In this document: positions 35,758-44,689 of the stretch, piece by piece
How the letters are laid out: the number at the start of each line of letters is the position of its first letter
Numbering within the stretch: position 1 is the stretch's first letter
NCBI GenBank assembly: GCA_001600415.1
Contig: BCJX01000006.1
Location: 1,672,364-1,736,363, forward strand
DNA: 64,000 nt
From: Pascua guehoae
Lineage: Eukaryota > Basidiomycota > Tremellomycetes > Trichosporonales > Trichosporonaceae
Reading direction: 5' to 3'
Program-made: the position numbers and the translations under genes
The notes under the pieces: generated by a model
The model's input: only the letters and a program-made list of their open reading frames with translations
The model's database searches: none
Told to the model about the DNA's origin: nothing

Positions 35758-35892
35758 CGTCGTGTCTAGAGACAGGCGAGCGTGGTGCGCCGACGACGAG
35801 GTCGATGTCAATGATGGTGAGCTCGAGCTGAACTGTGGAGAGGGATAGTGCAAGGCTGAATTATGGGGTTATGGCGTGGAATATGGACATAA

Positions 35893-37790
35893 TCAGCCGA
35901 AGCGCCTTGCGACGATGGCCTGGTGACGTCGACGATTCTTCCGAGTAGAGGCAAGCACTTGGGCGACTTCGCTGAGTTGGCCCATCAGGGTCGAACACCA
36001 CTGGCAAACCTCCAAGAAGGGGATCGGGGGGTCTGAGATTTCGTTGATCCTTGCGAAAGCCTCCCCAGAGATTGTACGCGTCGAGCTTGAGCACATGATA
36101 GCCCCGTGCTGACAGAAGAGACTCGACAGTTGCTCAGTGGGGAAGGGCGAGTCCTCTGGGCTTGCGAACCACTTGCACAAATCGTCTACAGCGACAACGA
36201 CGTCGTGCTGGATGGTCAGTTGCTGATCATATGAACCGAGTTGGGCGGGCGGGCGGTGAGAGGAAAGTGTCCCACAGCACTCACTCCATCTAGCACATCG
36301 AGTGCGCGACGCGTGGCGCGCGAGCAGCGTCCATACACCGGGTGTTCATTCCACTGCTTGAGCGGACCGGCCTTGGGGACTCTCGACATTGTCACAGGGT
36401 GTGAGCGGGTGATCGGCTGTGCTGTGTGGCTTTGCACAGGTGCGATCGTCCCGCCCCCTGCTGAAAGTGCTGTTGGACGACGAGGCAGGAGAATCGATGG
36501 GGGGCCACGTTCGTTGTGGATGATCGAGCCAACTCGACGGTACTCGAACAGATATGCGTCCTTAGAAATGGTTGTCTCATCCATGTCCATGTCCGCGTAC
36601 GTATCGTCCGAAATGCGGAACTAGCTGAGGGTTCGCTAAAGCATCCACAAGGTCCTGCAATGCAATGGTTCGCGTCTGGCAGTTAACGATAGCTGCTGAG
36701 GCATACCCGTCATCAGTACTTACGGATGGCTGAAGCTCAATGTGCAGCTTGTGCTCGTCGACGTTGGGTTCCCTTGCAGTGCCACATTGGGCACATGTCG
36801 TCAGGGCGCTGCACCGCCACTCGTAGAGGCCCATGAAGTCGTACTCGAGCAAACGATTGGCGTCGTTCTGCCACAGATTGTCCCAGAACAGATGGTAGAA
36901 CCTCTCCGTCAGCCTTGAGTCATGATGGCGGCACATTGAACAAAACCCACTCTGTCGGGTCCTCTTGAGAGCGCCAGTTTAGTCTTGTTGCCTAACGAAA
37001 GACTTGGTATCTACAGGGATGCTGGAGGTGTGAAGGGCAGAGTCTGCCTAGCTCCATAATCTTGGGGCCCACTGGGTCCGCATTACCCGCTGCGTGGTGG
37101 TCCTCGATGAATCGATACACAGCATTGCGGAGGATGACATTGTTGAACCAGAGCTGAATGAAGGCGTTCATCTATGGTGTTAGCGCTTCCCACCGCGTCG
37201 CGTTACAAGTAGGAGAGATGATACCAACGGAGTATCCAATGGCACACGGTACCTACATTCTTTGCTTTCCAGTCTTGTAGAGACCCCCACCCAATGAAGG
37301 TGGGTGCAGTCTGCGCGCGCTGAGGCAATTGGCCAGAGTGCTCCAGCACGAGGGCAGCTCAGCGCGAAACTCGGCTGTGTAGCGGGGCAGCCCCGAATCA
37401 CCAGTCAGGGCGTCCCCGTAGCTTGATGAAATGCGACAGTTGACGGTGCTTCTGATATCTGTCAGCTCACCAAACTAACTTGTACACTCACTTCCTCGAG
37501 GCTGTTAAGCCTGCTCATGGCTTCCTCGGGATCATGCCCGTTGACGATGTCCGACTGGAGAAATGTCTCCCGACTTGTTTCGATTCTTTTCAACAAGTCG
37601 TGGAGTTCCAGGTCGAAGACGCCCTAAAACAGTAAGCATTTTGGTACAGACGAGCGTTGATGCATACTTCGTGGAGGTCCAAGTTGTGCATCAGCTGTGC
37701 CGCGTAAGACGCGGCAGCACCATCATCCAGCAACGCCTCGGTGTGCGAGGCAAGATCCTGTCGACTCTTCTCCAGGACCTGAGCAGTTAG
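35893..37790 (-). pseudogene. USP48-like ubiquitin hydrolase, catalytic core deleted
   Basis: Minus-strand exons show the order of a USP48-type deubiquitinase. A helical N-part (SRQDLASHTEALLDDGAAA, VFDLELHDLLKRIETSRETF) precedes the Cys-box region (GLYKTG, then NAFIQLWFNN at about 37170), a QEDPTE box, the zinc-finger half (YEWRCSALTTCAQCG, HKLHIELQPS), then a jump straight to the last strand of the fold (SKDAYLFEYRR) and a DUSP-like C-terminus (CQHGAIMC, TISGEAFARI, CQWC). Between LANPQLVPHFG and the SKDAYLFEYRR strand about 150 residues, including the His box, are missing. No cysteine is visible where the Cys box should be, and splice phases around 37170-37270 do not join. It is either a pseudogene or a non-catalytic relic that binds ubiquitin. 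Active members remove ubiquitin from proteins in the nucleus. The stop is at 35893. Confidence 0.6.
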
Positions 37791-37888
37791 CTATGCTAAC
37801 CCCACCAGTGCCCTATCTCTCTGTCGTTCATGGGTGGCTGACCGTCAGTGACTCTAACAGCATAGTGATGTGATGATGCAGCACGTAC

Positions 37889-39068
37889 CATCAGATAACT
37901 GGAGAGGATGACGTTGTCGTTGCGGAGGAAACGACCATCCCCGTCGAGCTCCAGGGCAACACATGCCTCTGGTTGGCTCATTGTCACGTTGTCGTGGATC
38001 CGCAGGCGTGTCCGCGGCTTGTATGTCCGTTGCAGGGCTTGCTTTCGGACAAGAAGGCTGGCACGTCTACGAGGTCGCCGGAAATGAACGCAGTGAGCCT
38101 GAACCGTTCGAGGGGTCCGGTCACGAAACGTTCGTAGGGGGCGGGCGCTCCAAACAGGTACCTGTCTTCAATAACGTTGAAGCCCAGGCCTCGCGCCAGA
38201 AGAACGACGTCCTTGAACGGCCTCTCGTGGCGGTACTCTCTTTGAGCAAACCCGTAGCGGCGGTGGGCGAGGTCGTACCACCCGTCCGAATCCAAAAGGC
38301 CAGCGAAAAGCTTGAGGCGGACGTCGACTGGGCCGAACAGGTAGCAGTCGGGAATGTGCTGGCGGTCTCCCGTCTCCTGGTGTGCCTTCCTGGGCCCTTT
38401 GGGGATCAGGCCCAGCTCACGTAGCGCTACAGTGAGGGGGTTTTGTGCTGCCCTCCTTCTCCGGCCTTCCTGAGAGGCACCCTTGTCACCGCAGTTGCCC
38501 GAGGAGCTGCTGTCACTGTCATCGTCGACCGGACTTGAAGAGTCGACACCCGGTGCCCAGTCGGAGCGTGAGCTGCTTCAGGAATTCGACCTCCTCGCCT
38601 TCGTGGTCGGTGAAGATGACTGGGCCGTCCTTGCTGCCGTCACCGAGCCACAGGTCCAGGAATTAGGGGTCGATGGGAAGCTCCTGGTCTTGGTACTCAT
38701 GCGGCGTGACTTTGCGGATGAGGCGGTGTGCCGGGTCGAGTGCAGCGAGATCCGCTGCGGACAGCGTCACATCCTCCGTTGTCCTGCTGGACAGCGCAAG
38801 GAGATCCGTCTTCTTGGCCTTGAGGCCCCCGTGCCCAACGAGACGCTCGAGTTTCCCCTTGGGCGGAGGGAGCTTGTCGCTGGAGTCAATCTTGAAATTG
38901 ACTTTGTACTCGAGTCCGGCTCGCCCGCCTACGACTTTGAGAAAGACAAACGGGACGAATGCCATTTCATAGCCCCTCATGTAGATGCCAGGGAGAGCGT
39001 GGTCGATGGGAAGCTGGATGCGCTTTTTGTTTTGGGCCCTTGGGGGCTTGCACGGCTGCCGTCCAGCA
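37889..39068 (-). pseudogene. Hint/LAGLIDADG homing-endonuclease (intein- or HO-like), copy A
   Basis: On the minus strand the parts of an intein-type endonuclease appear in order but in several frames. A candidate first Cys (TRDCWTAA, 39068) precedes a Hint-like stretch (IYMRGYEM, LEYKVNFKID, DVTLSAADLAAL), then LPIDP followed by an in-frame TAA (38663-38665) and the first endonuclease motif FLDLWLGDG. After a Ser/Asp linker reached by a frameshift come NPLTVALRELGL, QHIPDCYLF and the second motif LFAGLLDSDG (38310-38281), then YRHERPFKDVVLLARGLGFN. A further frameshift leads to the Hint C-block (ALELDGDGRFLRND, VILSS) ending at 37889. Both catalytic-region Asp motifs survive. At about 390 codons it is close to a full Hint plus endonuclease module. 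The terminal Asn of inteins is replaced by SS, so splicing is not expected. The element lies between two USP-like segments. Confidence 0.7.
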
Positions 39069-39559
39069 GTCGCGGGTGTCCCCGATCGTCGGCAAGCCGG
39101 GCCTGTTCGCCCTGGCAGTCGCTCGCATGGCCCGGACAAAATCAACAGCAGCCTCGTGTGCTTGCTGTTTTGCTGTGCGGCCGGGCTTGTCGAAGAAGTA
39201 TTCGACGGTGTACCTGGCCTGTTGGGCAGTGGGCTTCTTGTACTTTGTGTTTTGGTTGTACGAGAAATGTTTGCTCCCCACCGAAAAGTCGTCGGTCACG
39301 TCCTGCGCCTTCACTACGACGGCGTAGTGGCTCTTTCCTCGCGACATCCAGCACATACTCCGTCCGTCGGACGAAGGTGCCATGCGCTCGTGCCCCGTTT
39401 GGTTGAGGCATGTAGTACCGAAATGAAACTGCCGCGTTGAGGGCATCGGTGAACGTGGGGACGTGGACGGTAGTCGTCCCCTGTAGCGCCACTTTGTACA
39501 GACTTGGGGGGGCGAAGAAGCCTGGACATGCTGCGGGACTAGGCGAAGCCGGAGGCTGA

Positions 39560-41216
39560 CAGAAGGCGAGCGAATGTTGAGTTCAACGTCCTCTCGGCCT
39601 CTCGAATGGTGGTGCACACCGCAGCGGTATCCTGGTCGCCATCTCGGTTTCCACCCGATTTGCGCCCTCACATCACGTGGGCACCCTTGTGTACGTGAAC
39701 TGGAACAGTCCTTGTGGGTGGCACCTCCAAGTGGTAAGGCTACCGTTGGCCAGGGCACTCTCCCAGAATCGGATGTGGAACCTCACCATCAGCACTAGCA
39801 CTGTGTGCAGTCAAGCTGTCGCAGTATCCTCCACTTACTCGGCGGGATCCTCTTGGCTGTGTTGATCGGCTCCCACCGCTTTCACGAATCCTGCCATGTC
39901 TACAGGCGCATCCGACGTCTGTAGTTTGGCGAAGACACGGCCAAGCTCCACGATGGTGTCCGGGAGCGGGTCCGGATACGAGGCGTCCTGGTGCGTTTGA
40001 ATGGTTTGGTACACATAGTTCCTGAGGGGAGCTTTGTGGAACATCACTTGGACCGACGCGTTCATCTTCCACGTTGACATCAACAAGGGAGGAAGGCCAT
40101 GGAAGTCACATATTACGTAGCAGGTGTTAGACATGTTGACGAGCCCTTGGGGCTCAGTGCGGAACTTGAGCGTGGGTGTTATTGTGCTATTTGGAGGTAG
40201 TAGTAGGAGAAGAGGAGATGCTGGAGCCTGGTGCAGCTAAAGGATAAAGATGATCGCCTTCTTGTCCGGCGCTGGGTCCAGCACCCTGAGTTGATCTTGA
40301 TCCGTCTCCGGCACCCAGCTTTCACCAGGGTTTCCCACAAGGGAGAGCAGTGCATCTAGCTTTCGCTCAACGCCTCGCTGGCCTCCCTGGAGGTCACTCT
40401 TGACGGACTGCAGCCCCTGGTCAAGGTGTTCCTGGCCCAAGTCCTAATCCTGGCCGAAGTATTTGACGTGAAAGTTGGGTGTAGAACAAAGTCCGGTGGG
40501 CATGCACTAGTCGATACCACTCGTCGTCGTCCAGCACTTCGACCTCGTGAGGCGGAGCCCGGTATATATATGTATATATATAAATCCTCCGGAGTAGTCG
40601 GAGGTGGCGGCCTCGAGGGGCTGTCCTTGGCGGTCGGGTGGGTAGCAGTAGCGAGTTGAACGGTGGAGGGCGACGCGGCGGCGTGTAGCTACAATAGGGG
40701 CATTGTCTCATCCCAACTGGGCATACATACACAAGCCTATACCATTCTTCTTCTGTAAGTACGTACCTCGACGTCTTGAGGAGGTGCGTGGTATGGCTCC
40801 AGTGCATCTGGTGTTGAAGGCGGCGGCTGGGCGAACTCGGCTACCCGGTCGGGGTGGATTGGCGCCTGGACGGGGGTGGTTCGACGAAAGACGAGCCACT
40901 GGGGGGCTGGTAGGGTCGAAGCACGACCGCCCTCTCCTTCTTCGTAACGGCGGCGGCGGGCAAGGCGTCGGTCCAAGCGTTCCTTCCGTTCATCCCGTTG
41001 CCGCTCGAGGTCGGCATGGCACCACCTGGCGTAGGACGGATGGTAGAGCTCGTGGCGCCTGGGCGAGGCCGCAGGAGCCCGGTTGACACGGGGCAGGCGG
41101 TCGTCACGCGCCCGGGGAACGCCGACGTTGCTGTTGTTTGTTCTGCGCGGCCGCCCGCGCACCCCTTTGGGCTTGGCGGGCGGCTGCACGCGCTTTGTGT
41201 GACGGCGACGGCGCAT
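39560..41216 (-). pseudogene. Coiled-coil + USP48-like protein, Cys box lost
   Basis: From ATG 41216 the minus strand opens a 150-codon basic exon (RRRRHTKRVQPPAKPKG, later LERQRDERKERLDRRLARR). It is followed by two copies, in different frames, of an EWYRLV-containing unit (about 40750 and 40520), then a coiled-coil tail at 40440-40240 with KLDALLSLVGNPGESWVPE. At 40134-39835 lies a USP48-like catalytic N-half: STWKMNASVQVMFHKAPLRN, ELGRVFAKLQTS, QHSQEDPAE. The residue aligned with the catalytic Cys is Trp (codon 40071-40069). A zinc-finger-like piece (YRCG.. SRGREDVELNI) follows at about 39650-39570, in another frame. Copy A of the homing endonuclease comes next. Frame changes and internal stops make a pseudogene most likely. 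Confidence 0.5.
40559..40584. repeat. AT-rich palindromic tract
   Basis: A run of alternating TA with the core TATATATGTATATATATA lies in otherwise GC-rich DNA, between the two EWYRLV-encoding duplicates on the opposite strand. Confidence 0.7.
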
Positions 41217-42541
41217 GTGCTTGTCTTGTTCTGGGCGTCAGGCGATCGTCGAGTGTGACGCGATTTGCGTCGACTTACCGCCCTCAGACGACGTGCCCGA
41301 CTTCTTCGTTGCGAGACGTGCGCTGCGCCTCGGGATCTACATTCCTAACTGCGTGAGTCTTGTCGCGGAAGGATGGTAGGATACAATGCTCACTGTCGGT
41401 CGTGTGGAGAGAATGGTGATGATGAGAAAGAACTCAGCCGCAAATGAAGCAGCAAACAAGCCCCAGCTGATATTTAGCTGTGACTGATGGGTGGCTAGTG
41501 CTCACCTCAGCACCTGGACCCTTCAACCTCGGCCGTGGGCCCGTCCTTGAAATTACCTCCAGCTGTAAATGGTCAGACTGCAACCCAAAACTCTCTCACA
41601 GTATCTTCAAAAGCTCGTCAAGGCCCCTCCTAACTGGGGCAGTATCAGTCCAGGTGTGTGCCGACCTGATGAACCGGTTTGCGATGAGCCGAGCGGTGAG
41701 GACCTTTCAGTACTGGGACGACCAGACTGCCGAGCAGCTTCTACCACGTTATCCCCGTTCTGGCAGCAGCGTGAGTATTTAATCAGGTTCCACCCCTCTC
41801 AGCAAACATAGCATGACCACTAATTCCAAGTCGGCTGGGTCTTCGAGCTCTTCGACCGCCCTATTCGTCGTCCAAACCGCGTGGCGAACCGCGAGCAGGT
41901 GTTATCCGCTCTGCAGCTTGTGCTGCTTGGCACATGAATGCCGCTCAGAAATTTCTCTAGCACCTGAATGCCACTCAGAAATATCTCTCAGCAGAGCCTT
42001 ACCGAGTACACCCACGGCTAACGAAGATACCCGTCCTTGATAGCCCTTGAACGTTGACAGGTGGTCGACAGTTCACGGTACCACTGACGGTGTGAGCTCC
42101 ACACGTACTTAGGGCACTCACGAATTCAGTGGCGCTGAGGGCGCCTTCGGGTTCCTCTGGAATGACGACTGCCCTGCCGTCCACGTCGCCGACGTATTCC
42201 CACTGAACAGTCCTCCGTTGTCCAGTGCGGTCTGGAGCGCGAAGTCCTGGTGGCGCTAAGGAAATCAGATGCCGCCCACAGCGTATGAGGACCTACCCCG
42301 CCATGGTCAAAATTGTGGGCCCAAGCTGCTAAACGCGAGCTTGAGGCGTGCGGTTCTCGGCCGATAGGTGCGCGCTCCCCAGCCGTCTTTTGTATAAGAA
42401 GGATGGGGAGCTGCACAACGCCGCCAGTGAAGACCATGACCAGAGGGCCGCTGACAACATTCATGCACAGCGTGGATTTTTCTCCTTCTGATTTACATCC
42501 CTTAGTAGGTTACAAAAAGGATCAATAGAATAAATGGCTTT
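41217..42541. other. No intact gene; possible USP-like debris
   Basis: Plus-strand frames near 41620-41760 (VSVQVCADLMNR, SRAVRTFQYWDD) loosely resemble the helix after the USP Cys box seen at 40.05 kb, and a minus-strand frame near 42130-42220 (QWEYVGDVDGRAVVIPEEPE) has GT-AG-like edges. Neither can be extended to a gene. Two copies of a CACTCAGAAAT/TGAATGCC unit occur at 41935-41985. Confidence 0.3.
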
Positions 42542-43022
42542 CTACGGCTGCCTGCTCTCAATGGTGTTGAAACCCAGGCCTTTCGCGAGGAGTACGACGT
42601 CGTTGAAGAGCCGCTTGTGGCGATACTCACTCTGACGAAAACCGCAAGGGCGGTGAGTGAAATCTGAACAGCCGTCAGAATCGATCAGGCCAGCAAGAAG
42701 CTGGAGACGTACATCTTTCGATTTGAACGAGTAGAGGTCGGGGATGTGCTGCACATCTCCTTTCTCTTCGTGTGTCCTCTGCTTGCATTTGCGAATGAGG
42801 CCCAGTTCGCGAAGAGCAGTCGCCAGGGGGTTGGAACGCTGTGTCCTCTTCTTAGGGGTCTCAGACGAGGACCCGCGGCCATAGGAGTTTGTGCCCAAGT
42901 CATCGCTGCTGGCCATGTCGGCACCTCGGCGTCGCTGTCGTCATCGTCTTCGGCGCGGGCTGGACGGCGTGCTTCGGTCTCGGACTGGGAGGCAGCAGAA
43001 AGGCAGACTATCTGTCCGATGT
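42542..43022 (-). pseudogene. LAGLIDADG homing-endonuclease fragment, copy B
   Basis: A minus-strand frame (ATG 42916 to TAG 42542, 124 codons) repeats the second half of copy A: NPLATALRELGL, QHIPDLYSF, LLAGLIDSDG (42700-42671), YRHKRLFNDVVLLAKGLGFN. The canonical LAGLID(S)DG motif with its catalytic Asp is intact. The piece upstream is a Ser/Asp-rich linker (ARAEDDDDSDAEVPT, in another frame, about 42990-42930). The Hint halves and the first endonuclease motif are absent, and the frame stops soon after GLGFN. It is therefore a truncated copy, about 4 kb from copy A and on the same strand. Confidence 0.7.
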
Positions 43023-43315
43023 AGAAGTCCCTGGGGTTGGTAGTTGTGACAGGATTTATTATACTCTATTACGTAACCTTGTTTACCTCTACGCGACTCG
43101 TTTTCCGTCTGGTTGGTTCTGTGGCGCTTCCGTGCACATCGGCCTTCGAGTGGCAAAAGAAGGAACCCTCATTAAACCAGCTCCTACCAGCTCTAGCAGA
43201 GGTTGTGATGAAGTCCCGTGGACATATGTATTTGTGCTGCAGCTTTGTGTTGTCCTCTTTTTCCCCATCGACCCCAATCTCCACCCCCATCCCACTGCAC
43301 AATATCCCACCAAGC

Positions 43316-43988
43316 ATGTCCAGCAAGAGGGCACGGCCCCTCGCAGACGTTCCCACCGCACTGCGCGAGCGAATTGATGCCATTGAAACCGGGCGTCCTC
43401 TCACCAGGCAGCAGATTGTGGAGCTTGCAGCAGAGGCTGGCTTCGACATTTCCGAAGACCCCAAAGCTCAAAAGGCGCTCTGGCAACTCCATTACCGTAA
43501 AACGCGGCCTCCTCCCCCCACCCGCAAGACTCAAGGGCTAGATGAACCTGGTACGTGTCGCGTCTGCTCTTGTCGTGCTGATTACTCTGGTCAACCCATT
43601 TCATTTACCCCTGCGACCACCCGATCACCCATTGGGCTCTTCAAGTCTCGTCTCCCCCTCGCCACCGAGCTCTTTGGACCATCGGCGTCAATCACTGCCG
43701 ACAATACTCGTGAGTTACAAGTCACAACTTCACATTACCACTGCACTCACACTAGATCCCGAACACAACCACACGCGCCTTGCCAGATCAATGGACAAGG
43801 ACGATGAGCCGCTCGATCTCGATCTCCACAACCCAGATGAGAGTGGACCATCCATCCGGTTCACTCACGTACATCACAGTGACATCAACCAGAGTGGCCA
43901 CGAGGGCGGTACCGATGGCCAAGGAAAGGGTCAGGGCAAGGTCAAGACCAAGGGAAAGGGGGGGACGACAGGCAACAATTGGTCATGA
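43316..43988 (+). CDS. Hypothetical protein, HMG-free helical N-domain and Gly/Lys tail
   Basis: Exon 1 (43316-43550) starts at ATG 43316 and encodes MSSKRARPLADV, a helical segment (ALRERIDAIETGRPLTRQQI, AAEAGFDISEDPKAQKALWQ) and a Pro-rich basic end. The last exon (about 43756-43988) encodes DKDDEPLDLDLHNPDESG, THVHHSDINQSGHEGG, then a GQGKGQGKVKTKGKGG tail. Direct splicing of 43550 to 43756 keeps frame; a middle exon at 43646-43709 would break it. I do not recognise the family. The leader before 43316 is C/T-rich, as expected of a promoter. It is possibly related to the neighbouring island genes by its charged low-complexity tail. Confidence 0.5.
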
Positions 43989-44195
43989 GGGAAGAGAGAT
44001 AGACAGAGAGGGACCGCAAGAAAGAGAGCGTAGGAAAGGCAGACGAGGAGGCAGAGGGTGTAAGACGCATGACAGGCTCTCGTTCATATGTGTTCAGTAA
44101 TAGCCATGTAGTGATTCCTGTCCGCAACGTGTGGCGCACATGCAAAGCCCATCACAGCCCCACCGTACCCCAAAACCCTTCAACCATTCATTTCA

Positions 44196-44309
44196 CCTTC
44201 CTCACCTTCCTCACCTTCCTCACCTTCCTCACCTTCCTCGCCTTCCTCACCTTCCTCACCTTCCTCACCTTCCTCGCCTTCCTTGCCTTCCTCGCCTTCC
44301 TCGCCACCC
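44196..44309. repeat. 9-bp tandem repeat TTCCTCACC
   Basis: About a dozen tandem copies of TTCCTCACC, with TTCCTCGCC variants towards the 3' end, precede the ATCC microsatellite by 30 bases. Apparent open frames across it are translations of the repeat and are not genes. Confidence 0.92.
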
Positions 44310-44337
44310 ACTTTACATATGCTTTCCTTTCCATTCT

Positions 44338-44582
44338 CTCATCCATCCATCCATCCATCCATCCATCCATCCATCCATCCATCCATCCATCCATCCATCC
44401 ATCCATCCATCCATCCATCCATCCATCCATCCATCNNNNNNNNNNNNNNNNNNNNNNNNNNNNNNNNNNNNNNNNNNNNNNNNNNATCCATCCATCCATC
44501 CATCCATCCATCCATCCATCCATCCATCCATCCATCCATCCATCCATCCATCCATCCATCCATCCATCCATCCATCCATCAT
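44338..44582. repeat. (ATCC)n microsatellite interrupted by assembly gap
   Basis: An uninterrupted ATCC tetranucleotide array flanks the N run on both sides, about 98 bases on the left and about 97 on the right. True length is unknown. Open frames reading IHPS on one strand and WMDG on the other are simple translations of it. Confidence 0.97.
44436..44485. other. Assembly gap, 50 N
   Basis: Exactly 50 unknown bases lie within the ATCC array. A round number of N inside a low-complexity array usually marks a gap of estimated or default size, so coordinates beyond it may shift in the real chromosome. Confidence 0.98.
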
Positions 44583-44689
44583 TCCACTCACATCAAAAAG
44601 CCCTCTCCTCCGTAATGACTCGAACCAAAGGATGGTTTCGACAACGGGCAGCTGTATGTGAAGAGGCGAGTTGGGAGAAGTATGGAGGA

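Noticed and set aside
41569..41811. Possible fourth USP-like Cys-box fragment on the + strand (VSVQVCADLMNR, SRAVRT)
   Set aside because: Similarity is confined to a few helix positions, and no finger or His-box remnants follow.
44140..44660. Open frames on both strands reading IHPS or WMDG repeats and containing X
   Set aside because: They are translations of the ATCC and TTCCTCACC satellites across the assembly gap.
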